64,000 bases of DNA from CANMXU01 sp052030545. GTDB taxonomy: Bacteria; Pseudomonadota; Gammaproteobacteria; Enterobacterales; Alteromonadaceae. Positions 25,596 to 34,312 of this stretch are shown one piece after another. The first letter of the stretch is position 1; each line of letters opens with the position of its first letter. Below the pieces are notes generated by a model. That model had not been told where the DNA came from, ran no database searches, and was given only the letters and a program-made list of their open reading frames with translations. The stretch is taken from the NCBI RefSeq assembly GCF_052030545.1, contig NZ_JBPDIH010000011.1:72672-136671 (forward strand). Direction: 5' to 3'. The translations under genes and the position numbers were made by a program.

Positions 25596-27527
25596 TTGAA
25601 CACTCCATTAACACCTTGGTCAATTGATGACGCTGAAAACACCTATCATGTAAAACGTTGGGGTAACGGATACTTTGAAATAGGCGCCTCTGGCGATATT
25701 CATGTTATTCCTCGATATGACCAGCCAGACTTAAAAATAAACCTTAGAGAAGTTGTCGAAGAAATTAATACTTCAGGTATTCAGCTACCTGTTGTGGTGC
25801 GTTTTCATGACATTTTACGCTCGCAAGTAGAGCTATTAAATGAAACGTTTCGAGACACCATAAGAGCCGCTAATTATGAAGGTCAGTATTTTGGTGTGTT
25901 TCCAGTAAAAGTTAACCAAATGCGTGAAGTTATTGAAGAAATTGTTGATGCTGGCAGTCGATATAACTATGGTTTGGAAGCCGGTTCAAAGCCAGAACTT
26001 ATCGCAGCACTTGCCTACAATACCAATAAAAATTCGTTAACCGTATTAAATGGTTATAAAGACGAAGAATATTTACGCTTGGCTTTATTAGGATTAAAAA
26101 TCGATCGCAATATGATTATTGTTATCGAGAAATACAGCGAGCTGATTAAACTTATCGAGCTATCCAAAAAATTAAACGTAAAGCCTGTGATTGGTTTACG
26201 GGTAAAAATGATGGTCAAAGGTCGTGGCAAGTGGGAGCATTCTAGCGGTGAACGCGCTAAATTTGGCTTAAGTATCGCTGAAATCCTTAATGCCGTTGCC
26301 TATCTAGAAGCGGAAGGTTTAACGGAATGCATTAAACTTTTGCACTTTCACATTGGCAGCCAACTTACCGATATTCGGGCAATTAAAGAAGCAGTACAAG
26401 AAGCGTCACTGATCTACAGTAAGTTAGTAAAACAAGGCGTGCCAATTGAATACGTCGACGTTGGCGGTGGCTTAGCCATTGATTATGACGGCTCACAATC
26501 AACTAACGATTCATCGTGTAATTACAGTTTAAGTGAATACGTTTCCGATATTGTTTACGGATTTAAGCAAAACTGCGACTTAGAGTCTGTACCACACCCG
26601 CATTTAGTGAGTGAAAGTGGACGAGCAATAACCGCGCATCATTCATGTGTTATCACTAACGTTATTGGCGAAATTCACCCAAGTGGCACGCAATATTCAA
26701 CACGTAAATCCACGGGTGAACATATTATCGTCAGTAATATTCGAGAGTTAGAGCAAGATTTGCTCGATAGCGAACAAAACGATAATCACCAAGAAATTTA
26801 TAACGATGTTGTGCAATTAAAATCGCAAGCCATGCAGGCTTTCAAACTCGGCATTTTCACTTTAGATGAATTGGCAAAAGTGGAAACCATGTATTGGCGC
26901 ATTCTTAATTTAATCCAGCAACAAATGCAAGAAGTCGACTTTATCCCTGAAGATCTCAACGATATCTCACAAATGCTATCGTCGCAGTATTTAGCCAATT
27001 TCTCTGTCTTCCAATCAGCCGCAGATTCGTGGGCAATAGATCAAGTGCTACCTATTATTCCAATTTCTCGCCTTAATGAAAAACCAAGCAAACTATGCAG
27101 CATTGTTGATATTACTTGCGATAGTGACGGTAAAATTGACAAGTTTATCGGCCAAGAATCTATCGCCGATAACATTCCAATGCATGCGCTAAAAGCAGAT
27201 GAGGACTACTTTATTGGCTTATTTTTAACCGGCGCATACCAAGATGTGATGGGCGATATGCACAACCTCTTTGGGCGTTTAAATGAAGTGCACATTGTCA
27301 GTTATGACGATGACCCTAAAGACTTTTATATCGAAGAAGTTGTTAAAGGTTCTTCAGTTGATAACGTGCTTTCAACCATGCAATATACGCCAGCTATTAT
27401 GGCTCAGGTGATCAAAAAAGATATCGACGTGCAAATAGCGCGCGGTAAAATAAAACCAAGAGAAGGTGTTAATTTAATTGATTTTTATGAAGACTGTTTA
27501 GACGGATATACCTACCTAAAGCAGTAA
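25596..27527 (+). CDS. speA: Biosynthetic arginine decarboxylase
   Basis: PLP-dependent decarboxylation of arginine to agmatine. The 643-aa protein matches the family length. The PLP lysine lies in YFGVFPVKVNQ (about residue 99), and the alanine-racemase-like barrel motifs LHFHIGSQ and VDVGGGLAIDYDG are present. The C-terminal region contains the family's ICDITCDSDGKI-like segment (here VDITCDSDGKI). Translation begins at a TTG at 25596 (TTGAACACTCC), with AGAGAATGCACA upstream and no better ATG nearby. With speB it makes the agmatine route to putrescine. Confidence 0.95.
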   Translation: MNTPLTPWSIDDAENTYHVKRWGNGYFEIGASGDIHVIPRYDQPDLKINLREVVEEINTSGIQLPVVVRFHDILRSQVELLNETFRDTIRAANYEGQYFGVFPVKVNQMREVIEEIVDAGSRYNYGLEAGSKPELIAALAYNTNKNSLTVLNGYKDEEYLRLALLGLKIDRNMIIVIEKYSELIKLIELSKKLNVKPVIGLRVKMMVKGRGKWEHSSGERAKFGLSIAEILNAVAYLEAEGLTECIKLLHFHIGSQLTDIRAIKEAVQEASLIYSKLVKQGVPIEYVDVGGGLAIDYDGSQSTNDSSCNYSLSEYVSDIVYGFKQNCDLESVPHPHLVSESGRAITAHHSCVITNVIGEIHPSGTQYSTRKSTGEHIIVSNIRELEQDLLDSEQNDNHQEIYNDVVQLKSQAMQAFKLGIFTLDELAKVETMYWRILNLIQQQMQEVDFIPEDLNDISQMLSSQYLANFSVFQSAADSWAIDQVLPIIPISRLNEKPSKLCSIVDITCDSDGKIDKFIGQESIADNIPMHALKADEDYFIGLFLTGAYQDVMGDMHNLFGRLNEVHIVSYDDDPKDFYIEEVVKGSSVDNVLSTMQYTPAIMAQVIKKDIDVQIARGKIKPREGVNLIDFYEDCLDGYTYLKQ

Positions 27528-27601
27528 AATTATTCGCGGCTAGACTGGCGCAGTTAAGCAGTTTCAGTTCAGCAGTACAATTAAAAAATTATCCACCCGC
27601 T

Positions 27602-27635
27602 AACAATGAGTAAGCTGGTTTACTTACTCGTTGTT
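27602..27635. terminator. Hairpin between speA and a convergent small gene
   Basis: A 13-bp stem (AACAATGAGTAAG with CTTACTCGTTGTT, one wobble pair) and an 8-nt loop. It could end transcription from both sides. Confidence 0.7.
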
Positions 27636-27662
27636 ATTGCGCCAATTTCCACACTGTTGCTA

Positions 27663-27878
27663 TTACTGCCAGCCAATCTTCCAATTTGACGGGCTTTTTA
27701 AATCGCGCCAATTTATTGAGTACTCATTACCTGAAATAACCGCTTCAATAATGCACTCAGTTACCCGTTGATTTTCGTCAAAAGTAACGTCAATCACGGC
27801 AAAATGTTTTTCTTTATTACGCACATCAACCTTAGTCCACTTACTATGCAATAACGCTTTCGGGTTAACTTGATTCAT
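27663..27878 (-). CDS. Small Trp-rich protein (TIGR02450 type)
   Basis: A 71-aa protein beginning MNQVNPKALLHSKWTKVDVR-NKEKHF and ending with a Trp-rich tail (INWRDLKSPSNWKIGWQ). The NPK-LL-SKWT opening and NKEKHF motif match a family of short conserved proteins of unknown function common in marine gammaproteobacteria. It is likely cytosolic. Confidence 0.85.
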   Translation of the reverse strand: MNQVNPKALLHSKWTKVDVRNKEKHFAVIDVTFDENQRVTECIIEAVISGNEYSINWRDLKSPSNWKIGWQ

Positions 27879-28078
27879 TTTACACCTTAAATAATCATTA
27901 TTTGTAAAAGCTCTTTCAGGGTGTTTAGCGAGCTATTGATACAAACTGTACGGTTAAGCAGCAATAAAAGTTCATTTTTACGAGAAATTATAATCTTTGG
28001 TGAACCAAACACTAACTCGCAACGTAATACCTTTATCAATATCATCTAAACACAATCAAAAAAAGCGAGTCGCTATTT

Positions 28079-28591
28079 ATGCGTTTTTTCTTACTTAGTA
28101 TTATCTTGTTAGTTATCACCGGCTGCAGTACCACCTATCAAAACCAAAACGTGCAAGGAAAAATTTTTCCTGCGATTTCAGGTCAAAGCCTAGCAAAAGA
28201 AACCGTTAATATTCCTAACGATTTTGACCAAGAACTCACGCTGCTATTAGTCGGCTACAAACAAGATGCACAGTTTGATATTGACCGCTGGTTAATTGGT
28301 TTAGATATGATACAAACCCAATTACCTGTTTATGAAGTGCCGACAATTCAAGGCATGTTTCCACGCATGTTTAGCACCATGATCGATAACGGTATGCGCG
28401 CTGGCATTCCAAAGTCATTATGGCAAGGCGTTGTTTCTGTGTATAAAGATGGTGATAAAGTTCAAGCCTTTACCGGCAATGTAAACCCAAACAATGCCAG
28501 AGTCATACTACTGAACAAAGCAGGTGAAATTGTCTATTTTTACGATCAAGGTTTTTCAGTTGAGGCGCTCAACGCGGTTAATGTTTTTTAA
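28079..28591 (+). CDS. Lipoprotein with thioredoxin-like (ATP10-like) domain
   Basis: A 170-aa lipoprotein with leader and lipobox VITGCST (Cys16). The mature part reads like a redoxin-type fold: FPAISGQSLAKETVNIP, LTLLLVGYKQDAQFDIDRWL, QGVVSVYKDGDKVQAFTG and ARVILLNKAGEIVYFYDQGFS. There is no CXXC, so classical thiol exchange is excluded. The closest resemblance I can name is the ATP10/redoxin group, and that is tentative. It ends overlapping the convergent LysR gene by 14 bp. Confidence 0.7.
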   Translation: MRFFLLSIILLVITGCSTTYQNQNVQGKIFPAISGQSLAKETVNIPNDFDQELTLLLVGYKQDAQFDIDRWLIGLDMIQTQLPVYEVPTIQGMFPRMFSTMIDNGMRAGIPKSLWQGVVSVYKDGDKVQAFTGNVNPNNARVILLNKAGEIVYFYDQGFSVEALNAVNVF

Positions 28592-29465
28592 TCGCGGTCA
28601 CCAGTTGATTCAGCCAGCCATCGGCAGTGCTTGTGCGGTAGACTAATGAATAAGCTTCAACATTGTTAATGGCAACATCGGTAAGCTCAATAATGCGAAA
28701 TTGAGCTTCATCGATTATCACGTCTGGTACATAAGCAAGCGCGGCGCCTTGCTTGACCACAGACAATAAGGAACTAATATCATCAGTTCGAAACGGAATT
28801 TTTCTCGAAAATTGATGATCGGGCCAGCCATCAGAACCTACCCCGCGTGCTATGCCACAAAATGGCGAAGTGTTAGGACAGACAAAACCATGAGTTAATA
28901 GCGCATTCATCGTTACCTTTCCTTCAGGAAAAGCGTTAAAAATAGCATGTTCAGGTGAAGCAATAAGCTTACTGCAAGTACTGCCTAGCGAAATGGTCGT
29001 TAATTCAGGTTTGCTCTCGCCAGCGATCGCAGCATCGGTGACAATGGCGATATGAGCTTGACCGTTTTCGAGTTTATCTAACGCATCTCCTTCATAAATG
29101 GGATCGACAGTCATGGCTATTTTATCTTGAGGTATGTGTGGAATAATGCGTTGTAAGCTTGCCTCTAACAACACCGTCGGTCCCGACAAGTGCAATTGAT
29201 ACTTAACATGATTATCGGTAAATTCACTACACATTTGCTCGTATTCATGGATGAGATTTAAGGCATAGCCAATAAATTTTTTGCCATGACTATTGAGCTT
29301 TATCGTGCGACCAATACGGTCAAACAGCTTTGTATGTAGCTTATGTTCAATTTTTTTTAACGTTTTCGACAGGGCACCAGCTGTAATATTTAACGCATTA
29401 GCGCTTACTTGAATATTTTGTGAATGCGCCAAATGAACAATACGTTGCAACTCTTCAATCTGCAT
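28578..29465 (-). CDS. LysR-family transcriptional regulator
   Basis: A LysR-type regulator of about 295 aa. The ATG at 29465 is preferred because GGGA is 7 bp upstream; an in-frame ATG lies two codons earlier. The helix-turn-helix (LQRIVHLAHSQNIQVSANALNITAGALSKTLKKIE) is followed by the effector domain (LSGPTVLLEASLQRIIPHI). It is divergent from the secreted pair at 29565-31192, so that pair is its probable target. Confidence 0.87.
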   Translation of the reverse strand: MQIEELQRIVHLAHSQNIQVSANALNITAGALSKTLKKIEHKLHTKLFDRIGRTIKLNSHGKKFIGYALNLIHEYEQMCSEFTDNHVKYQLHLSGPTVLLEASLQRIIPHIPQDKIAMTVDPIYEGDALDKLENGQAHIAIVTDAAIAGESKPELTTISLGSTCSKLIASPEHAIFNAFPEGKVTMNALLTHGFVCPNTSPFCGIARGVGSDGWPDHQFSRKIPFRTDDISSLLSVVKQGAALAYVPDVIIDEAQFRIIELTDVAINNVEAYSLVYRTSTADGWLNQLVTAIKKH

Positions 29466-29564
29466 AACCATTTCCCATATGGAAACAAAAACTACTTATT
29501 ATTCGATTATATATAAACAATCAATATTCTACTATAGCGCATTATTTGATTCACCAAACAAACG

Positions 29565-30260
29565 ATGTCGTCTATGCCTATTAACGTTATTACCTCAATC
29601 TTATTGTGCTTCAGCCTAATCTGTAGTGTATTTTTTTCATCTAGTAGCGCAGCATTCAATCAGCCCAAGCCTCATCAACATCATAACTTAATGGGATCAC
29701 ACGGCATGGTTTTATTATTTAATGCCAACGAGGGGTTATTTGCCAGCCATTTACCCTTGTATGCTCATCCGCATAATTATCAAATTATCTATAAAGTAAC
29801 ACTTGATAATCCGCAGCGATTAACGCCTTTATTTGAAAAAGGTCTAGTAACTGTATTGCCGGAAAATTTTGATTTAGCCAGATTAATTAACGGCGAGCGT
29901 TTCTCACTAAGTACCACCTTTTTTGAAGGTCATTTTGAACGTGGTGGTAAAGCTATTTTTTCAGCCCAATTACACTTTGAGCTACAAATACTTAGCGAAC
30001 AAGTTGAGCCTAGCTTTAGCGCGAATAACGCACTTTTCTATCGTATTGCCATTAGCGATAACACCGCAGTTGTTGCCCATAAAATTCAAAGTGCACCATC
30101 ATTTGATGCCATTGGCTTTATTAATATCACCCAAAAAGAAAATTCGACGCCACTGAGCTGCGACCAGCCAATAGCACGCGAGGCTAATATCATTAAAAAG
30201 CACTTTGCTCAATGTTTAGATGCTAGCTTTGATTACATCGAAACACAGGACTTTAACTAA
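29565..30260 (+). CDS. Uncharacterised exported protein
   Basis: A 231-aa protein with an N-terminal signal peptide (ILLCFSLICSVFFSSSSAA). The mature part starts His-rich (KPHQHHNLMGSHGM) and continues as a beta-rich domain (IIYKVTLDNPQRLTPLFEKGL; GGKAIFSAQLHFELQIL), with a C-terminal cysteine pair. I do not recognise the family. Its stop codon shares a base with the start of the metallo-beta-lactamase-fold gene, so the two are translationally coupled. Confidence 0.75.
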   Translation: MSSMPINVITSILLCFSLICSVFFSSSSAAFNQPKPHQHHNLMGSHGMVLLFNANEGLFASHLPLYAHPHNYQIIYKVTLDNPQRLTPLFEKGLVTVLPENFDLARLINGERFSLSTTFFEGHFERGGKAIFSAQLHFELQILSEQVEPSFSANNALFYRIAISDNTAVVAHKIQSAPSFDAIGFINITQKENSTPLSCDQPIAREANIIKKHFAQCLDASFDYIETQDFN

Positions 30261-31192
30261 TGAAGAACTTCAAAATACTATGCTTGGCAGTGTTATTAGC
30301 AATGTCTAGCATCAGCTATTCCGCTCATGCAGATCCTGCACTTTCAGATATCAAAAAGCTCAAACATAAATCGTGGTTTAGCGGCGCAGAAAACTGCCAT
30401 TTAACGCAACAGCCTGCTATTGAGGTTTATCAATATAATTTAGACAGTTATATCTTGCGTCAAAATAAGTGCTTGCATTATGAAGCCCCTTTTATTTATC
30501 TCTTATTTGGTAAAGAACGTGCCTTACTTATTGATACTGGCGCGACCGCTGACCCAGACAAATTCCCGTTAGCCGAGCAAGTAAAATTAATAATGGCAAA
30601 GCGAGCAAAACAACTAAAACTAGCAAGTTCGAGTTTACCTTTGCTGGTCGCCCATTCACATAGCCATAGCGATCACATCGCCGCCGACCACCAATTTAGC
30701 GCACTAAAACATGCTGAGGTGATTAATACGCATGATACTAAAGCACTGGTTGATGCATTTTCATTGTCGAATTGGCCTTTAGAAAACGTAAAGTTTGACC
30801 TTGGAGACAGACCGGTCACCATTATTCCCACTCCCGGACACCAAGCACAAGCGATAAGCTTTTACGATCAGCAAAATGCCTGGTTGTTAACTGGCGACTC
30901 CGTTTATCCAGGGCGTTTATATGTACGTAACTGGCAAGTGTACAAAAACAGTATTCAACGGCTAGTAAGCTTTTCTCAGGAGCATCAGGTTTTAGCCGTT
31001 CTCGGAGCACACATCGAAATGTCGACCAAAGCCAACGTCGATTACCCAGTTGAAAGCACTTATCATGCTAATGAAATGTCATTAGTGCTGTCAGTAACAG
31101 ATCTTAAGCATTTGCATGAAAAACTAACAGCGCTCGGCGATACGCCACGAAAATTGGGCATAGGTAAGATGATTATTTATCCCGTCAACTAA
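30260..31192 (+). CDS. Exported metallo-beta-lactamase-fold hydrolase
   Basis: A 310-aa protein with a signal peptide (ILCLAVLLAMSSISYSAHA). The metal site HSHSHSDH (about 131-138), the downstream TPGHQAQAISFYD histidine and the LLTGDSVYPG aspartate fit the two-metal site of the MBL superfamily. The substrate is unknown. It lacks features that would mark a dedicated carbapenemase, and the superfamily includes many lactonases and esterases. It is coupled to the preceding secreted protein and faces a LysR regulator. Confidence 0.85.
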   Translation: MKNFKILCLAVLLAMSSISYSAHADPALSDIKKLKHKSWFSGAENCHLTQQPAIEVYQYNLDSYILRQNKCLHYEAPFIYLLFGKERALLIDTGATADPDKFPLAEQVKLIMAKRAKQLKLASSSLPLLVAHSHSHSDHIAADHQFSALKHAEVINTHDTKALVDAFSLSNWPLENVKFDLGDRPVTIIPTPGHQAQAISFYDQQNAWLLTGDSVYPGRLYVRNWQVYKNSIQRLVSFSQEHQVLAVLGAHIEMSTKANVDYPVESTYHANEMSLVLSVTDLKHLHEKLTALGDTPRKLGIGKMIIYPVN

Positions 31193-31389
31193 TATCACTA
31201 TTGTCTAAACCATCAATAATAAAAGATGAACAGTAATTACCGCCTACTCTTTTTGTTTTTACTGTTCACTAAAAATAATACCAGCCTCATCGTTTTTCCT
31301 TAGCCTATTCAAACTTAAATCTGCCAAAAGAAAACCAATTTCTATTTCACACCGTATACGTTAATACCACTAACACATCAGGCATTATT

Positions 31390-31581
31390 ATGCTCTCAAC
31401 AATGTTTTCAATCTTTAAAAAAGATCCGATTAAAAAACTGGATAACGCTTACGAAATTAAGCTTGAACAAGCCATGTTGGCACAGAGAAATGGTGATATT
31501 AAATCTTATGCGATGATAACAAACGAAGCTGAACAGATTAAAAAGCAGATAATCGAACTTCAACAATCATCAAATAGTTAA
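31390..31581 (+). CDS. Small conserved protein (DUF6435 type)
   Basis: A 63-aa cytosolic protein. The sequence FSIFKKDPIKKLDNAYEIKL-EQAMLAQRNGDIKSYAMIT matches a family of short helical proteins of unknown function. An AGG ribosome binding site supports the ATG at 31390; the family usually starts at the internal ATG at 31402. Confidence 0.8.
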   Translation: MLSTMFSIFKKDPIKKLDNAYEIKLEQAMLAQRNGDIKSYAMITNEAEQIKKQIIELQQSSNS

Positions 31582-31680
31582 ACAGCGAAACTTGTTGCCT
31601 ATACAGCGCCATTAATGATCTTAAATTGCAAAGCACACGTAACTTATTATTAGCTGTTAATAATTATCAGGAATGCTGTT

Positions 31681-32340
31681 ATGACCTACATCACCCGCGA
31701 AGCGCTGCTCAATATGGATTCACGCTACAGGGCAAAGTTAATTAATAGTTTGTCTGGTTTTAAAAGCGTTAATCTTATTGGCTCAATAAACGATAAAGAC
31801 CAAACTAATTTAGCAATATTTAGCTCGGTCATTCATCTGGGAGCTTCGCCTGCCCTCGTTGCATTTATTATGCGTCCAAGCAGTGTCGAACGACATACCT
31901 TAGAAAATATTCAACAAACGGGTCAATATACCATTAATCAAGTCAACACAGATTTTTGGCAAGGGGCTCACCAAACTTCAGCTCGTTATGAAAGACACCA
32001 GAGTGAGTTTGAAGAAGTCGCTTTAAGCATGCAATTTATCGACAATATATCAGCTCCGTTTGTGAAAGAAAGTCAATTGAAGTACGCCGTGGCACTGAAA
32101 GAAATACTACCAATAACGCTTAATAACACGCTATTGGTTATCGGCGAGATAACAGACATTATCTGTACGGAGCAAGCTATTCAGCCCGATGGCTATATTG
32201 ATATTGAGTCGTTAGGTGCGGTCACTGTTTCTGGTTTAGACAGTTATCATTCAACTCATCGATTGTCGCGCCTAAGTTATGCAAAACCTGACACTTCTTT
32301 AGTTGAACTCAATTTAGTTGGCTCACCACACCTTGGCTAA
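31681..32340 (+). CDS. Flavin-reductase-like split-barrel protein
   Basis: A 219-aa FMN-binding split-barrel protein. The features AIFSSVIHLGASPALVAFIMRP, SVERHTLENIQQTGQYTINQV and ALKEILPITLNNTLLVIGEI match the flavin reductase/NADH:FMN oxidoreductase family. It heads a run of four same-strand genes (split barrel, DUF3429, DCC, SDR) with gaps or overlaps under 30 bp, which suggests an operon with a shared redox role. Confidence 0.85.
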   Translation: MTYITREALLNMDSRYRAKLINSLSGFKSVNLIGSINDKDQTNLAIFSSVIHLGASPALVAFIMRPSSVERHTLENIQQTGQYTINQVNTDFWQGAHQTSARYERHQSEFEEVALSMQFIDNISAPFVKESQLKYAVALKEILPITLNNTLLVIGEITDIICTEQAIQPDGYIDIESLGAVTVSGLDSYHSTHRLSRLSYAKPDTSLVELNLVGSPHLG

Positions 32341-32373
32341 ACGATGTACTCTACATTAAGGACATATCATTCA

Positions 32374-32853
32374 ATGAAAACATGGCAATGGCTAGGTTAT
32401 TTGGGACTAATTCCTTTTATCGCGTGTTTATGGTTAACAACGTTTCCTTTGGACAACGTCGCCGTTGATCCGCAGCAAGGTTTTGTTTTTTATAGCGCCA
32501 TTATTTTGAGTTTTATTGCAGGTACCTTATGGCAAAAGGACCATACGATTTGCAAGGAGAATAAAAAATCGGAGCACCAAGTACTTAATCAATTAGAACA
32601 GCATCGCTGTGCATTGCCATCAAAACAAATTGTCAGCAACGTTTTTTGTTTATTGGCCTTCGGTTGCTTGTTACTTCCTATTTTTTACGGATTACTGATC
32701 CTGCCATTAGGTTACTTAACCTTACTGTTGGCAGAATATGTGCTTTACCGCGGCAATGACCAAACATTCACTAAGTCTTATTTTTTGATGAGATTTACAT
32801 TAACTGTATTGGTAACTTCTTTGCATTGTATTGCGCTGCTACTTTGGTTTTAA
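32374..32853 (+). CDS. DUF3429 membrane protein
   Basis: About 159 aa with four to five membrane helices (WLGYLGLIPFIACLWLTTF; FVFYSAIILSFIAGTLW; VFCLLAFGCLLLPIFYGLLI; LTVLVTSLHCIALLLWF). The FYSAIILSFIAGTLW segment is the hallmark of this domain of unknown function. The ATG at 32374 is preferred (AAGGAC upstream, and the domain begins there); an in-frame ATG lies at 32344. Second gene of the presumed redox operon. Confidence 0.8.
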   Translation: MKTWQWLGYLGLIPFIACLWLTTFPLDNVAVDPQQGFVFYSAIILSFIAGTLWQKDHTICKENKKSEHQVLNQLEQHRCALPSKQIVSNVFCLLAFGCLLLPIFYGLLILPLGYLTLLLAEYVLYRGNDQTFTKSYFLMRFTLTVLVTSLHCIALLLWF

Positions 32854-32877
32854 ATCTTAGGTTCAATAGGGTTAACA

Positions 32878-33342
32878 ATGACCACGAGAAAATATACATG
32901 CGATAAATTAGTCATTTTTTATGATGGCAATTGCCCGTTATGCAGTTTAGAAATGCAAAAGTTAAAACAGCATGACGCCAACAACCAAATCGAATTGGTT
33001 AACTTGCATCAAGCAAATTTTAATACACTTTATCCCGACATTAATTTTAATAAAGCCATGACTATTTTACATGGCGTGTACCAAAAAAAATTATTACTCG
33101 GTTTAAATGTCACTCACCGAGCATGGACCATAGTGGGCAAAGGAGCCTTTGTTGCACCGTTGCAGTTGCCGATTGTTAAACAGCTGGCTCACTGCTTTTA
33201 CTTATTAGTCGCCAAGTATCGTCACCCACTATCTCAATTTATCTATCGACGTTTAGGCATTGGCACCAACACCTGTGAGCTAGGAGTGTGTTATGAAAAG
33301 TCCGCTAAAGAAACCAACAACATTGATCATCGGCGCCAATAG
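32878..33342 (+). CDS. DCC-family thiol-disulfide oxidoreductase-like protein (DUF393)
   Basis: A 154-aa protein with the family motif FYDGNCPLC near residue 19, giving a CXXC-type pair, and the C-terminal HPLSQFIYRRLG segment. Members are predicted redox proteins of thioredoxin-like fold. Its last 50 bp overlap the start of the SDR gene, indicating coupling. Confidence 0.85.
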   Translation: MTTRKYTCDKLVIFYDGNCPLCSLEMQKLKQHDANNQIELVNLHQANFNTLYPDINFNKAMTILHGVYQKKLLLGLNVTHRAWTIVGKGAFVAPLQLPIVKQLAHCFYLLVAKYRHPLSQFIYRRLGIGTNTCELGVCYEKSAKETNNIDHRRQ

Positions 33343-34036
33343 CAGTATTGCAAAAGCACTAGCCAAGCAAGCCATCTGTGATGATATTTCGTTAGTTATT
33401 ATCAGCCGCCACATTGACTTCTATCAGCGGCAACCATTTAACGACACTCAACTCATTTGGGTGGAGAATTACAGTGAACATGAGATCATCAATGCTATTG
33501 CAGCGATTGACTTTGATAAACGCATCAATATTTCTCAAATATTTATTTGTCATGGCGTATTGCACAACAAGCGCTGCCAACCCGAGAAACGTTTAGAAGA
33601 TTTTTCGGCGGATGCTTTTAGCGAAATAATTCAAGCAAATACCATTACACCAATGCTGTGGTTAAAACACTTAGTGCCGAAATTAACGCACAAAAAGCCG
33701 TGTACTATAGTGGTGTTCACCGCGCGAGTAGGTAGTATTAATGATAACCAATTAGGTGGTTGGTATAGTTACAGAACATCAAAAGCAGCCATGAATATGC
33801 TGTTAAAAACAGCGGCGGTAGAATTAGCAAGGCGTGCTAAACATATTAAATTAATCTCTTTTCATCCGGGCACAACCGACACCCCGTTGTCGAAACCTTT
33901 TCAAAAAAACGTGCCCGCTAAAAAGCTCTTCACCCCTGAATTTGTCGCTCAGCAACTACTGGTTATTGTCAAAAAATCAGAGCACGACGGTCAAGTAAGT
34001 TATGTTGATTGGCAGGGAAAGACAATTGCTTGGTAG
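33293..34036 (+). CDS. Short-chain dehydrogenase/reductase
   Basis: A 247-aa SDR. The nucleotide motif is GANSSIAKAL in place of the usual TGxxxGxG, as in the C-factor-like group. Catalytic Tyr and Lys lie in WYSYRTSKAAMN (YxxxK), and the product loop is SFHPGTTDTPLS. The substrate is unknown. It overlaps the upstream DCC gene, with AGGAG 7 bp before its ATG. Immediately downstream (2 bp) lies the oldest fragment of the yjbR-type gene. Confidence 0.87.
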   Translation: MKSPLKKPTTLIIGANSSIAKALAKQAICDDISLVIISRHIDFYQRQPFNDTQLIWVENYSEHEIINAIAAIDFDKRINISQIFICHGVLHNKRCQPEKRLEDFSADAFSEIIQANTITPMLWLKHLVPKLTHKKPCTIVVFTARVGSINDNQLGGWYSYRTSKAAMNMLLKTAAVELARRAKHIKLISFHPGTTDTPLSKPFQKNVPAKKLFTPEFVAQQLLVIVKKSEHDGQVSYVDWQGKTIAW

Positions 34037-34037
34037 T

Positions 34038-34212
34038 TTACATGTGTAACAAGATCGATTGCTGATCTTTCTTGGTCATTTTACTAACGACTAATTTAAA
34101 CGAATTATCAATCATGCGCTCCTTCTCTTAAGAAAAGAGTCACCTTGCGAAATTGAGCCATCTAAAATGATCGTGTTCCATAATTTTTTAAATATATAAA
34201 CATTAACGCTAC
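34038..34212 (-). pseudogene. Decayed 3' end of a yjbR-type gene (fragment A)
   Basis: Read on the minus strand, this encodes KLWNTIILDGSISQG, then a frameshift, then MIDNSFKLVVSKMTKKDQQS and its own stop (34038-34040). It matches only the last 45 or so codons of the intact gene at 41262-41651. An 18-nt stretch (CTTCTCTTAAGAAAAGAG on the plus strand) replaces 4 nt of the gene and breaks the frame. The rest of the gene is absent. About 25 nt upstream of the homology are shared with fragment B but not with the intact gene. Confidence 0.85.
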
Positions 34213-34312
34213 TTTTTTCAAAATCAGTCAGTGAAAAGAGCTTACCTATCTTGATTTAAATGCATTGTTAACCTAGGTTTTAGTGCACACATAGCTTAAA
34301 GGACTAAATATA

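Noticed and set aside
30260..31192. A carbapenem-hydrolysing metallo-beta-lactamase
   Set aside because: Only the general MBL fold and metal motif are visible; the fold covers many unrelated hydrolases.
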